The position numbers were made by a program, and so were the translations under genes. Positions 48,932-59,529 of a stretch of DNA of 64,000 nt are shown here, one piece after another. Origin of the DNA: JAPYTK01 sp964401935 (GTDB lineage Bacteria > Myxococcota_A > Polyangia > Polyangiales > Polyangiaceae); contig CAYOAL010000024.1 in NCBI GenBank assembly GCA_964401935.1, positions 1 to 64,000 of the forward strand, read 5' to 3'. Each line of letters starts with the position of its first letter. Position 1 is the first letter of the stretch. Below the pieces are notes generated by a model, which ran no database searches, was not told the origin of the DNA, and saw nothing but the letters and a program-made list of their open reading frames with translations.

Positions 48932-50204
48932 GGGGTTGCAGTACCTCTTCGCGCCCGACCGCCCCAGAGTGGAGATCCTCCGCGATTTTGCCGATATCTT
49001 CATCGTCGCGTTCATCCTCTATCGCGCGCTCTTGGTGCTCAAGGGCACCCGCGCGATGCAGATGGGCCTCGGCTTCTTGGCGTTCGGCGTCCTGTACATC
49101 CTCGCGAAGTATGCCGAGCTCGCCACGCTGATGCAGGTGCTCTCGTGGCTCGCGAGCTCCGCGATCCTCATCCTCGTCGTCGTGTTCCAGAACGACATCC
49201 GACGAGCGCTGATCCGGGTGGGCAGCAAGGCGTGGCTCGCGCGCACCCGCGACGCCCAGGAGCGTGTCATCGAGGACGTCGTGTCAGCCGCCACCGAGCT
49301 CGCCCGCCACCGTATCGGCGCTCTCATCTGCCTCGAGCGCGACGCCAACGTCCTCGAGTTCGTTCAGAACGACGGCATCGAGCTCGACGCGCTCGTCACC
49401 AAAGACCTCCTCGTGTCGCTCTTCATCCCCGAGTCGCAGAACAAGACGCACGATGGCGCGGTCTTGATCCGCGATCTGCGCATCGCACGGGCCGGGATCT
49501 TCTTTCCGATGCCCGAGTCGACCAAGGTCACCGACGCGACCCTCGGTTCTCGTCATCGCGCCGCCATCGCCATCACCGAAGAGACGGACGCGGTCGTCAT
49601 CGTGGTCTCCGAAGAGCGCGGCGCCATCAGCATGGTCTCCAAGGACGGGGAGCTCGAGGGCAACCTCAGCGGCGACAACCTCAAGGAGCGTCTACTCGAG
49701 ATGTTTGGCCGCTCGCCGAAGGGCGTGGCCAAGCTCGCCCTCGAGCGGGCGCGCACGAAGCCACCGCCGCCGCCGCTGAGCGTCAAGCCCGTGAGCGAGA
49801 AGAGGGCGGGCGACAAGAAGGCGGGCGACAAGAAGGACATCAAACCCGCAGAGAGCGCGGAGAGAAAGGTCGACTCGATCCGCCCCGCTGCCCCCACGCG
49901 AGCGAGCGTCCCGCCCCCTTCGGAGCGCCCCACCAGCCCCAAGCTCGCAGACGCCAAGAAGGTCACCCGGCAGAGCGGAGGCTTCCGCGCCCTGCCTCGC
50001 GACGAGACCACCGACGAGATCCCGGTCGCGGCGCGGGTGTCGGTGCCCATGCCTTCCTCGAAGGACCGCAAGTCGGCGGACACCGCGGAGCGAGCCACGT
50101 TGAGCAGCAACGAAGACGAATCCCCAACGGCGCCACGCTCCAAGCCGATGACCCCCACGGAGCTGCCCAACGCCAACTACTCGCCTCACGGTGAGGAACC
50201 GTGA
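48915..50204 (+). CDS. cdaA: Membrane diadenylate cyclase CdaA with long C-terminal tail
   Basis: A 429-residue c-di-AMP synthase. Three N-terminal helices (about 27-92), then a DAC domain (about 105-260) with the catalytic motifs THDGAVL (D180, G181, A182) and GSRHRAAI (R213, H214, R215). Typical CdaA ends near residue 270. Here about 160 extra residues follow: a disordered Lys/Pro/Ser/Ala tail with tandem RAGDKKAGDKK. GTG 48915 or 48918 starts within the end of folP. The stop overlaps cdaR (GTGA). The tail could bind partners or be a phosphorylation target. Confidence 0.92.
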   Translation: MVLVLEGLQYLFAPDRPRVEILRDFADIFIVAFILYRALLVLKGTRAMQMGLGFLAFGVLYILAKYAELATLMQVLSWLASSAILILVVVFQNDIRRALIRVGSKAWLARTRDAQERVIEDVVSAATELARHRIGALICLERDANVLEFVQNDGIELDALVTKDLLVSLFIPESQNKTHDGAVLIRDLRIARAGIFFPMPESTKVTDATLGSRHRAAIAITEETDAVVIVVSEERGAISMVSKDGELEGNLSGDNLKERLLEMFGRSPKGVAKLALERARTKPPPPPLSVKPVSEKRAGDKKAGDKKDIKPAESAERKVDSIRPAAPTRASVPPPSERPTSPKLADAKKVTRQSGGFRALPRDETTDEIPVAARVSVPMPSSKDRKSADTAERATLSSNEDESPTAPRSKPMTPTELPNANYSPHGEEP

Positions 50205-51154
50205 GCCGTGAGCTTGGTGTAACCTCCTTCTTGAAGGACGCCATCTTCAAGAACTTCTGGCTGAAGCTCATCTCGCTCGCCTTCGCCTTCGGCTTCTACT
50301 CGTTCATCCACAGCGCCCAGAACGCGCAGCGCGTGATCCGCGTGAAGCTCGTCATCGAGAAGCCGGCGGAGACCCTGCCACGCAGGCTGATGACCGAGGT
50401 TCCCCCCACCGTCGACGTGACGGTGGTTGGCCCCCGACAGGCGCTCGAGGCCCTGCGCGGCGACGATCACTCCATCACCCTCAACCTCACCGCGGCCCAG
50501 GACATCCCCGAGCTGATGCTCGTCGCCGAGATGATCACGCCCGACCTCCCGCCTCGGGTGCAGGTCGACCGAATCTATCCTTCGCGCCTCGAGATCAAGT
50601 TCGAAGACATCGTCACCCGCTTGATCAAGATCCAAGTGGCGCGCACCGGCGAGCCCGCCGCCAATATGGAGGAGCGCGGCGGTCCGCTGCTCGAACCCAT
50701 CGAGGTGAAGGCCACCGGCATCGAGTCGATCGTGAGCACCATTCAGTTCGCGCGCGCCGAGCCCTTCGACGTCAGCGGGCTCACCGCAGGCAGACACACG
50801 CGCCGCCTGCGCCTCGACCCCCCGCCCGAGGGCGTGGCCTACGACCAACAGAGCGTCAGCGCGACGGTCGAGATCGTCCGTCGGATGACGGAGGCGAAGT
50901 TCGAGAACATCAAGGTGGAGGTGCTCGCGCTGCCACTGGCCACCGTCACCCCTCCGGTCGTGAAGATCACGATCAAGGGCCCGGCCGAGCTGATCGACAA
51001 GCTCTCCAGCGAAGACATCGTACCGCGCGTGGAGCCCAAGGCCGCCGACGTCGATCTCTCGGTCTCTGGCACCGCCGAGCTACCCATCTTCCTCGAGCTC
51101 CCCCCCGGGCTCGAGCTCGACATCGTGCCGAGCAAGGTCACCGTGAAGTGGTGA
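50201..51154 (+). CDS. cdaR: YbbR-domain regulator of CdaA
   Basis: A 317-residue protein with one N-terminal helix (FWLKLISLAFAFGFYSFIH) and three to four external YbbR-type beta repeats (for example PRRLMTEVPPTVDVTVVGP and IKVEVLALPLATVTPPVVKI). In known systems CdaR binds CdaA and modulates its activity. The start overlaps the cdaA stop. The glmM gene that often follows is absent; a binding-protein gene converges from the other strand. Confidence 0.88.
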   Translation: MSRELGVTSFLKDAIFKNFWLKLISLAFAFGFYSFIHSAQNAQRVIRVKLVIEKPAETLPRRLMTEVPPTVDVTVVGPRQALEALRGDDHSITLNLTAAQDIPELMLVAEMITPDLPPRVQVDRIYPSRLEIKFEDIVTRLIKIQVARTGEPAANMEERGGPLLEPIEVKATGIESIVSTIQFARAEPFDVSGLTAGRHTRRLRLDPPPEGVAYDQQSVSATVEIVRRMTEAKFENIKVEVLALPLATVTPPVVKITIKGPAELIDKLSSEDIVPRVEPKAADVDLSVSGTAELPIFLELPPGLELDIVPSKVTVKW

Positions 51155-51164
51155 CGGGCGCCGG

Positions 51165-52172
51165 TCACTCGCGCCCGACGGCGATCGTCCCGGCCGCGAG
51201 CTGATCTGCGAGGCCCGCCACGCGCGCCTTGATCGCGTCGGAGATCCCGCTCGCGTGCGGCCCCTCGCTCACGTAGCCCACGCCGCCCTCCGCGATCCCG
51301 AAGCTCACCATACCCGCCGCGAAGCGGCCCTCTCCGGCAGCGCGGATGGTGTCGAACACGGCCACGTCCACCCGCTTGATCATGCTCGTGACGACGGTAC
51401 CCGGCATCTCGTCGTGCTGATCGCTGTCGACCCCGATGGCACGAACCCCCATGTCGCGGGCCGCCTCGAACACCCCGTGGCCGGTGGTCCCCGACGCATG
51501 GTAGATGACGTCGACCCCCGCGCTGATCTGGCTGATGGCGATCGCCTTGCCCTTGGCCGGATCGCGGAACGCCTCGGGGGTGGTCCCCGCGTAGCCGACG
51601 TGCACCTCGCACGCCGCGCAGACGTGGCTCACGCCGGCGCGGTAGCCAGCCTCGAACCGGTGAATCAGCGGGATGTCCATGCCACCGACGAAGCCGAGGT
51701 GACGCGACTCGGTGAGCAGGCCCGCCACCGCGCCGACGAGGAACGACCCCTCCTCCTCGCGGAACCCGAGGCCGGCGACGTTGGGGGGGATGCGCCCATC
51801 CATCGGCGGCGCGTAGTCGACACATGCGAACTTGGCGCCGGGAAAGTCGCGCGCCACCTCGTTGATGTCGGTGGAGAAGATGAAGCCCACGCCGATGATG
51901 AGGTCGAACTCGCGCGCGGCGAACAACCGCAGCGCCGCCTCGCGGTCCTCGGCCCCGGTGGGCTCGAGCAGCTCGATCGTGACCCCGAGCTCTCGACGGG
52001 CACGGTCGACGCCTTCGTAGGCGGCGTCGTTGAAGCTCTTGTCACCGCGCCCCCCCACGTCGAACACCAAGCCGACGCGAAACCCCACGAGGGGCCCCTC
52101 TGGAGCGGCCTCGGGGCGGCGCCCTGGAAGCAGCAAGGTCACGAGCGCGGCGGCCACGGTGAGCCACAGCAC
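51165..52172 (-). CDS. BMP-family (BmpA/PnrA) solute-binding protein
   Basis: A 335-residue secreted binding protein with an N-terminal export signal (VAAALVTLLLPG). Family landmarks: VGLVFDVGGRGDKSFNDAAYEG, IIGVGFIFSTDINEVA, VAGLGFREEEGSFLVGAVAG, GFVGGMDIPLIHRFEAGY, DVIYHASGTTGHGVFEAA and AIGVDSDQHDE. The family usually feeds purine nucleosides to an ABC importer, but no permease or ATPase gene is adjacent. No lipobox Cys is seen, unusual for the family. GTG 52172 is the only usable in-frame start; a GGGGAGG lies 13-20 nt upstream. Confidence 0.88.
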   Translation of the reverse strand: MLWLTVAAALVTLLLPGRRPEAAPEGPLVGFRVGLVFDVGGRGDKSFNDAAYEGVDRARRELGVTIELLEPTGAEDREAALRLFAAREFDLIIGVGFIFSTDINEVARDFPGAKFACVDYAPPMDGRIPPNVAGLGFREEEGSFLVGAVAGLLTESRHLGFVGGMDIPLIHRFEAGYRAGVSHVCAACEVHVGYAGTTPEAFRDPAKGKAIAISQISAGVDVIYHASGTTGHGVFEAARDMGVRAIGVDSDQHDEMPGTVVTSMIKRVDVAVFDTIRAAGEGRFAAGMVSFGIAEGGVGYVSEGPHASGISDAIKARVAGLADQLAAGTIAVGRE

Positions 52173-52208
52173 CCGCCGGAACGTGACCGCCTCCCCGAAG
52201 CGCGTGAT

Positions 52209-53561
52209 TCAGTCCTCCATGTCGAGGATGGCGCAGACCGTGTTGGAGCGCACCCCGGCATCCTGGTCGCCCAAGAGCAACGCGGCCCGGTTGGCCTCTC
52301 CGAGCGCCGCGAGCTCCGCCGCCGCCGCGCTCCGTTCACCGACGCTCGCCGCCTTGATCCGCTGCTCGACGAGCGGCAGCACCGACTTGTCACCAAACTT
52401 CGCGAGCGCGTGTTGTGCCTCGCGCGCCGCGAGGCCGCGCTCCTTCGCGATGACGCGCAGCTTCTCGGTGGCCTTCTTTCGTTTGTCCTCGAGCTCGAGC
52501 ATCCGAGTCAGCGCGGCCACGGCGACCCGCGTCTCGTCGTCATCGGCCGCATCCACCACCGCCTCGAGGAGGTGGGCCCAGCCGAGGGGCGCGCTCGCGA
52601 TGGCCTCGATGCGAACGGTGGGCGCGCCCTTGTCGATGAGTCGCTCGACCACCGCCGCCGCGTTCCCCTCCGCCACCTTGGCCGTAGCCGGCGACACGTC
52701 GTGGATCAGCTCGAGCGAGGCGAGGAGCGCCGCCATCCCGGAGCCCGCGTCGCTCACCCGCTGCAGCTGGTGCCACGCCTCGCAGCTCGCGTGCTCGGTG
52801 GGCAGCTCGCACGCCTTGTCGTGACCGCCGTGGAAGGGCTTGCGCCACGCCGCCGACCACGCGTGCACGATCGCGAGCTTCCCCTCGTGATCGCTGATCG
52901 ACCAGAGATCCTTGAGGCCGAGCACGGCCTCACGCGTGCCGATGGCGCCCGCCGTCGCGATCGCGCTCGCCCGCACCTCCGGATCCGGATCGAGCCGCGC
53001 CACCTCGAGCACCGCGTCCACGTCCGCCTTGTCCTTGGCCTCCGCGGCGGCACGCACCGCGGCCAACCGAACCCCCTGAGAGTGATCGCGCATGAGCCGC
53101 TGGCGCCACTTGGCAGCCCTCACGAGCTTGTCGCTCCCGTCGCTCGGGAGCGTGAGGGACCGCGCGGCCACCGCCCGCCAGTGGGGCTCCTTGCTGTCGA
53201 CCAAGTGGCTGAAGGCCATCGGGGCGATCTGGCCGATCTCCTGGCGGAGCAGCGTGGCGTGCGCCGCCACCTCGTCCTCCGCCGAAGCGCGCTCGGCGAG
53301 GGCCCCGTCGAAGCGCACCGCGCAGCGCCCGATCGCCTCCACGTTCTCCACACCGAGGGGTCCTTGGGCCGAGGCGATCTGTCGCGACATCATCGCGTGG
53401 GCGATTCGCTTCGCCTCGTCGACGTCGATGTCGCCTTGGGCGACACGCTCCGAGAGCTTCGCCCGAAAGGCCTCCATGTCGCCCGACTCGGCGGCAGAAA
53501 TCACCGCGGATCCACACCCGCTCAGCACGAGCGCCGTCACCGCCACGAACAGGTTGCGCAT
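52209..53561 (-). CDS. HEAT-repeat-like lipoprotein
   Basis: A 450-residue lipoprotein: signal MRNLFVAVTALVLSGC with lipobox LSGC. The remainder is helical, with repeated units of HEAT type (GVRLAAVRAAAEAKDKADV; EVRASAIATAGAIGTREAV; TVRIEAIASAPLGWAHLLEAV; GERSAAAAELAALGEANRAAL). It probably acts as an exported protein-protein scaffold. Partner unknown. It resembles in kind the HEAT lipoprotein at 59530. It lies 36 bp upstream of the BMP-family gene on the same strand. Confidence 0.8.
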   Translation of the reverse strand: MRNLFVAVTALVLSGCGSAVISAAESGDMEAFRAKLSERVAQGDIDVDEAKRIAHAMMSRQIASAQGPLGVENVEAIGRCAVRFDGALAERASAEDEVAAHATLLRQEIGQIAPMAFSHLVDSKEPHWRAVAARSLTLPSDGSDKLVRAAKWRQRLMRDHSQGVRLAAVRAAAEAKDKADVDAVLEVARLDPDPEVRASAIATAGAIGTREAVLGLKDLWSISDHEGKLAIVHAWSAAWRKPFHGGHDKACELPTEHASCEAWHQLQRVSDAGSGMAALLASLELIHDVSPATAKVAEGNAAAVVERLIDKGAPTVRIEAIASAPLGWAHLLEAVVDAADDDETRVAVAALTRMLELEDKRKKATEKLRVIAKERGLAAREAQHALAKFGDKSVLPLVEQRIKAASVGERSAAAAELAALGEANRAALLLGDQDAGVRSNTVCAILDMED

Positions 53562-53807
53562 ATCGGCGAGACCCTAGCACTGGCTCCGCGCGCGTTCGAG
53601 CAGTTGCTGCGGCGTCGCGCCAACCGAAGCCGCCCCCTCCGCTCCGGTCGCCCCGGCCGCCCGAGCCGGCCACGCCGCGCCTCGAGCCCGCGCTCCGCGC
53701 CGTCGCGTGGGCCTCCGCACCGCCCCTCGGGCCGGCGCGGCTCCCCCGCCCCTCGGACGCCCCTCGGAGCGCGTCCACCGGGCATTTTCTGGTATGAGGC
53801 AGCCACG

Positions 53808-54746
53808 TTGCAGATCGACGTCGTCATCAACCTGCGCGCGCGGATGCTCCGGCAGCGCCCGACGCTCATCGACGAGCTGTCGGCGCTCACGCGCAGACGG
53901 GCGCTCGTCCACGTCACCCAGACGCCCGCCGAGCTCGCCGAGGTGGCCCGCGAGCTGGCCCGCCGGGGCACCGATCTGGTGCTCCTCGCGGGTGGCGACG
54001 GGAGCCTCATGGCCGGGGTGTCGGCGCTCCACGAGGCCTTTCAGGGCGAGCTCCCTACCATCTCGCCCATTCCCGCCGGCACCGCCGGCACGATCGCCCG
54101 CAACTGGGGGATCGCCGGCAGCCCCCAGCGCTGCCTCGACCGCATCCTCTCGGGAACGCGCAGGCGCGTGCCTCACCCGAGCCTGCGCGTGGTCGGCCAC
54201 CGGGCGAGCGCCGCCGAGGCACGCATCGGCTTCATCGTGGGCACCGGCCTCGTCGCCCGCTTCTTCCGACTCTACTACGACCGCGGCGCCCCCGGGTACC
54301 GCGGCTCGGCGTGGCTCGTAGCTCGCATCTTCGCCGAGTCGTTCGTCGGAGGTCCGCTCGCGCGCGAGGTCCTCGAGCCCCTCCCCTGCGAGCTCGTGGT
54401 GGACGGCGCCGCCGAGCCCCCTCGGGCCTGGTCGCTCGTGTGCTGCTCGGTGGTGCGCGACCTCGGCATCCACATGCTCGTGAACCACCGCGCCGGGGAA
54501 GACCCTCGGCGGCCCCACCTGGTCGCCACCCCCATGGTGCCGCGAGAGCTGGGCCCGCGCGCGCCGCGGGTGCTCACGGGGAGACCGATCGGAGGTCCGG
54601 GCCACGTCGACCGCCTCGTCGAGCGGTTCGCGGTGCGCTTCCCAACCGGCTTCGAAGGCCCCTACGTGCTCGACGGCGAGCTGCTCTCCGCCCACGACAT
54701 CGTGGTCACCGCCGGCCCGCTCGTCCCCCTCGCGCTCCCCGCCTGA
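53808..54746 (+). CDS. Diacylglycerol kinase-like lipid kinase (LCB5/YegS family)
   Basis: A 312-residue kinase-fold protein. The nucleotide loop LLAGGDGSLMAGVSAL corresponds to GGDGT, and PIPAGTAGTIARNWGI to PLGTGND, here with Ala for the usual Asn. It probably phosphorylates diacylglycerol or a sphingoid base. TTG 53808 is chosen because it has GAGG 9 nt upstream and starts the first strand (LQIDVVINLRAR). The overlapping ATG at 53794 is out of frame. The gap 53562-53807 (246 bp) shows no other feature. Confidence 0.8.
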   Translation: MQIDVVINLRARMLRQRPTLIDELSALTRRRALVHVTQTPAELAEVARELARRGTDLVLLAGGDGSLMAGVSALHEAFQGELPTISPIPAGTAGTIARNWGIAGSPQRCLDRILSGTRRRVPHPSLRVVGHRASAAEARIGFIVGTGLVARFFRLYYDRGAPGYRGSAWLVARIFAESFVGGPLAREVLEPLPCELVVDGAAEPPRAWSLVCCSVVRDLGIHMLVNHRAGEDPRRPHLVATPMVPRELGPRAPRVLTGRPIGGPGHVDRLVERFAVRFPTGFEGPYVLDGELLSAHDIVVTAGPLVPLALPA

Positions 54747-54837
54747 GCGCGCGCGCCCGACGGCGGCGCGACCCACGAGCCACGGCGCGCGGCGATCGGC
54801 AGCGGGAGCCGCCGCGAGCGCGCCGGGCCCCTCGCGC

Positions 54838-55875
54838 TCAGAAGCGACCGCTGAACCCGACCGCACCTGGGCCCACGAAGGGGCGCAACGTGAACGGCGC
54901 GTCGGTGCGGGCGAGCGCGTCGGGCAGCGAGTGGCGCAACAGCAAGCCGGTCACGCCCACCGCGATCCCCACCCCCGCGAACACGAAGCCCACCGTCGAG
55001 ACGTGCGAGACGACGAGCGCGGCGTCGAGATCCGACTCGACCTCGGCCGGGCACACGTTGCCGTTGCACAGCTCCTCGAGCCGTCCCTTCTCGCTGATGG
55101 CGTACACGCCCGTCGGAACGCCCACGATCAGACCAGCCAGACCCACGGAGAAGCCGATCCAGCTCAGCACCGGCAAGAAACTCGCGCCGTCGCCGTCGCC
55201 GCCTCCTCCCTCCCAGGGATCGACGAGCGACGCATCCTCACCGCTCGGCTCGAGCTTGATCTCGATGACCTTCTGTTCCTTCTCCACCACCGAGATGCGG
55301 CGATTCACCGGCTTGAACCCCACCAGGAACACCTTGACGATGTGGTCGCCAGGATCGACCTTGCGCGGGAACTCGACGGCGGTGGCGGGGATGAGCACCT
55401 CGTCGATCCGAACCTTCACCTCCGCGTTCGCGGGGGCGTTCTGGAGCACGACGCGCACCGACGGGATGCGGAGCAACAGGTCTTCTGCGAGCTGCTTGGC
55501 CTCGTCGCGAGCCGCGTCCTGGGCGGCGAGCTCGTCGGGCCGCTTCTCGAGGTTCGACACCTTGATGAACAGGTCGCGCGCCTCGACGAGCCGTCCCAGC
55601 ATCATGAGGGTGCGGGCGTGCTCGAGTCCGGTGGTCGGCACCCGCATGATCTCGTCCGCAGCCCGAAACGCCTTGAGCGCGCCCTCGTAGTCGTTGGCGC
55701 GAAACCGCTCGTCGCCCTCACGAAACAAAGTGCGCGCGGTCTCCTTGTCGGCCGCGCTCGGCTCCGACGGCGGCGGCTGCGCGACGGCACTCCGCGGAGT
55801 CGCAACCGTGCCGCCCACGGCGCCGAACAAGAACGCCCCCACCACCACGCAACGCATCGACCGGGAACGCAACAC
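54838..55875 (-). CDS. TPR-PEGA protein with two C-terminal membrane helices
   Basis: A 345-residue exported protein: signal (CVVVGAFLFGAVGGTVATPRSAVAQ), a TPR-like helical region (about 40-130; LFREGDERFRANDYEGALKAF), a PEGA domain (about 135-210; VRVVLQNAPANAEVKVRIDEV) and two C-terminal helices (ASFLPVLSWIGFSVGLAGLIVG; VGFVFAGVGIAVGVTGLLL). This layout is common and uncharacterised in myxobacteria. It starts 108 bp after the end of the Ser/Thr kinase gene on the same strand. Met 7 (55857) is an alternative start. Confidence 0.78.
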   Translation of the reverse strand: MLRSRSMRCVVVGAFLFGAVGGTVATPRSAVAQPPPSEPSAADKETARTLFREGDERFRANDYEGALKAFRAADEIMRVPTTGLEHARTLMMLGRLVEARDLFIKVSNLEKRPDELAAQDAARDEAKQLAEDLLLRIPSVRVVLQNAPANAEVKVRIDEVLIPATAVEFPRKVDPGDHIVKVFLVGFKPVNRRISVVEKEQKVIEIKLEPSGEDASLVDPWEGGGGDGDGASFLPVLSWIGFSVGLAGLIVGVPTGVYAISEKGRLEELCNGNVCPAEVESDLDAALVVSHVSTVGFVFAGVGIAVGVTGLLLRHSLPDALARTDAPFTLRPFVGPGAVGFSGRF

Positions 55876-55983
55876 CGCGAAACAGGTTACTCTCGCCGCG
55901 TCGGGAAAACCACCGCCGCACGCTCGCGCGCGAGGTCGGCGGGTCGCCGCGAGCTCCTCTCTGCGTGCTCGGCCGAGCGACGC

Positions 55984-57360
<1,377 letters not shown>

Positions 57361-57534
57361 GCGGTTCTGCTCATCGTAGCGCGGAAACGCGTCCTTCCGC
57401 CACGTGAGCCCATGGCCTACACCACCAGAGATGTAGGCCGCGCCGAGCGTTCTGGGTCGTCGACACGCGGGCGTGCGGCGGAGCAGAGCGCGGTCTCGCC
57501 CTCCCCACCCCCTCGCGGCGGCAAGCGTGGCCCG

Positions 57535-59493
57535 TCACGACTCGTACTGGCGGAGCTTCTTGTGCAGCCCCTCGCGCGTGATCCCGAGCGACTTGGCGGT
57601 GTTCGTCTTGTTGCCGCCGTGCTCGCGCAGCGCTTCGAAGAGGATGTATTTCTCCACGGCGTTCATCTTGTCCTTGAGCGTGCCCTGCGTCGCGCCGCTC
57701 TTGGCCACGATGTCCTCCCCGTGTCGCATGCGCGGCGACAACAGCTCCGGCGTCACGAACGAGCCCCCGTCCACCTGAATCACCATCCGCTGCACTTCGT
57801 TCTGCAGCTCGCGCACGTTGCCCGGCCAGTCGTAGGCCATCAGGAGGTTCATCGCCTCGGCGCTCACGCCCGCCACCGCTTTGCCAATCTCGGCAGAGTA
57901 GCGCTCGAGGAAGTGCTGCACCAAGAGGGGGATGTCGGTCCGTCGCTCACGGAGCGCGGGCACCCGCAGCGGGAACACCTTGAGGCGATAGTAGAGATCC
58001 TCGCGGAACCGCCCCGCCTCCACCTCGCGCTCGAGGTTTCGGTTGGTGGCGGCCACCACGCGCACGTTCACCATGCGCGGCTCGGTGGCCCCCACCGGGC
58101 GAATCTCACCTTCCTGAAGCGCCCGGAGGAGCTTGGACTGGATCGACATCGGCGCCTCGGTGATCTCGTCGAGGAACAACGTCGAGCCGTCGGCCAGCTC
58201 GAACAACCCCTTCTTGTCCTCGTGGGCACCGGTGAACGAGCCCTTCTTGTGGCCGAACAGCTCGCTCTCGAGCAGATTCTCCGCGAGGGCCGCGCAGTTC
58301 TGAGCGACGAAGAGGTTCCCGCGCCGCCGCGAGCGGTAGTGGAGCGCCGACGCGACGAGCTCCTTGCCCGTCCCGGTGTCGCCCTCGATCAACACCGTCA
58401 CGTTCGTGTCGACCACCTTGTCGAGCTGGACGAGCAACGCCTTCATCGCGTCGCTGTCTCCGATGATCGTCACCTGCTGGCCGCCGCTGCGGCGCTGCGC
58501 CTCACGATCCTTGAGGAACAGGTTCTCCTGCCGTAAGCGCTCTTCCGCCACGCGGAGCCGCTTGATGAGCCGCGCGTTGTTCACCGCGAGCGAAGCCTGC
58601 TCGGCCACGATGAGCACGATGTCGAGGTCTTTGCCCTTCAGCATGCCGGGCGCATCCCGGTTGTCGACCTGGATCACGCCGAGGATCTCGTCGCCGTGCC
58701 ACAGTGGCACGGCGATCGTGGAGCGCACCGACGCGGCCATCAGCGACGGCGACGCGGCCACCTGCTTCGGCGCGTCCGCGGCCAGCACCGCCGACCGCTC
58801 CTGGAGCACCTTGCGGTAGACGCTGCGCGTGATGGGCACGAAATCGGTCGTGCTGTCGCTCTTCGGTCCGCCCTGCTCCTCGGGCCGGATGCGCGTCAAC
58901 ACCGGCAAGTAGTTGCGGGCTGCGTCGCGCTTCTTCTTCGGATCGTCGGCCACGTCGCCCGAACGGAGCACCACCGTGACGTGCGTGGCGTGACGCACGA
59001 GATCGAAGATCGCGCTCGCGATGGCCTCGAGCACATGGTCGAGATCGTCGGCGCGGCCGATCTTCGTCTGTGCGTCGTAGAGGGCCCGCAGCCGCCCCGG
59101 ATCGTTGGGCACCTCCTTGTCGGCGTCGTCGACCTTCTTCACCGACACGAGGTGCGCGTTGTCCTCGTCCTCGAGGAGCTTGACGCTGAGCTTGCAGACC
59201 TCCTCGCCCATCCCGAGCTGGATCACGTCTCCGGTCTGAAGCTCCACCGCGTCGCCCACGTCCGTGAGCGCGAGCCGCTTGTCGTCACGGAGCACGCACG
59301 TGCCGTTGGTCGAGCCGAGATCCTCGAGCGTGGCGGTGTCGAGGCCCTGAACCACCCGCGCGTGTCGCCCGCTGACGTGGGCGTCCTCGAGCGCCACCTC
59401 GTTGGCGGGCGCCCGACCGATGAAGGACACGTCGCGAGACAGCTTGAACACGCGGCCAGGCGACTGTCCTTCGATCACCTCGAGCTGGATCAT
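57535..59493 (-). CDS. FHA-GAF-AAA-Fis sigma-54-dependent activator
   Basis: A 652-residue enhancer-binding protein. FHA (about 18-95; VSFIGRAPANEV, SGRHARV, STNGTCV), GAF-like sensor (about 130-310), AAA+ domain with Walker A GDTGTGKE, sigma-54 loop KGSFTGA and Walker B STLFLDEI, then a C-terminal Fis HTH (GGNKTNTAKSLGITREGLHKKL). Input by FHA instead of a receiver means Ser/Thr phosphorylation, not His-Asp relay, probably controls it; this is a recognised myxobacterial class. The HEAT lipoprotein gene lies 36 bp upstream and the kinase gene downstream, same strand. Confidence 0.93.
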   Translation of the reverse strand: MIQLEVIEGQSPGRVFKLSRDVSFIGRAPANEVALEDAHVSGRHARVVQGLDTATLEDLGSTNGTCVLRDDKRLALTDVGDAVELQTGDVIQLGMGEEVCKLSVKLLEDEDNAHLVSVKKVDDADKEVPNDPGRLRALYDAQTKIGRADDLDHVLEAIASAIFDLVRHATHVTVVLRSGDVADDPKKKRDAARNYLPVLTRIRPEEQGGPKSDSTTDFVPITRSVYRKVLQERSAVLAADAPKQVAASPSLMAASVRSTIAVPLWHGDEILGVIQVDNRDAPGMLKGKDLDIVLIVAEQASLAVNNARLIKRLRVAEERLRQENLFLKDREAQRRSGGQQVTIIGDSDAMKALLVQLDKVVDTNVTVLIEGDTGTGKELVASALHYRSRRRGNLFVAQNCAALAENLLESELFGHKKGSFTGAHEDKKGLFELADGSTLFLDEITEAPMSIQSKLLRALQEGEIRPVGATEPRMVNVRVVAATNRNLEREVEAGRFREDLYYRLKVFPLRVPALRERRTDIPLLVQHFLERYSAEIGKAVAGVSAEAMNLLMAYDWPGNVRELQNEVQRMVIQVDGGSFVTPELLSPRMRHGEDIVAKSGATQGTLKDKMNAVEKYILFEALREHGGNKTNTAKSLGITREGLHKKLRQYES

Positions 59494-59529
59494 GCGCCTG
59501 GCCTCAGTGTCTCACCCTCTCGCGCCACG

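Noticed and set aside
51165..52172. Complete nucleoside ABC importer
   Set aside because: Only the binding protein is present; no permease or ATPase gene is adjacent.
53794..54321. ATG 53794 as start of the lipid kinase gene
   Set aside because: It is out of frame with the GGDGS motif. TTG 53808 is in frame and has a ribosome site.
51255..54746. Open frame of 1163 residues on the plus strand
   Set aside because: It runs antisense to the BMP-family and HEAT lipoprotein genes and only its last 312 residues (from TTG 53808) look like a real protein. The rest is a high-GC shadow.
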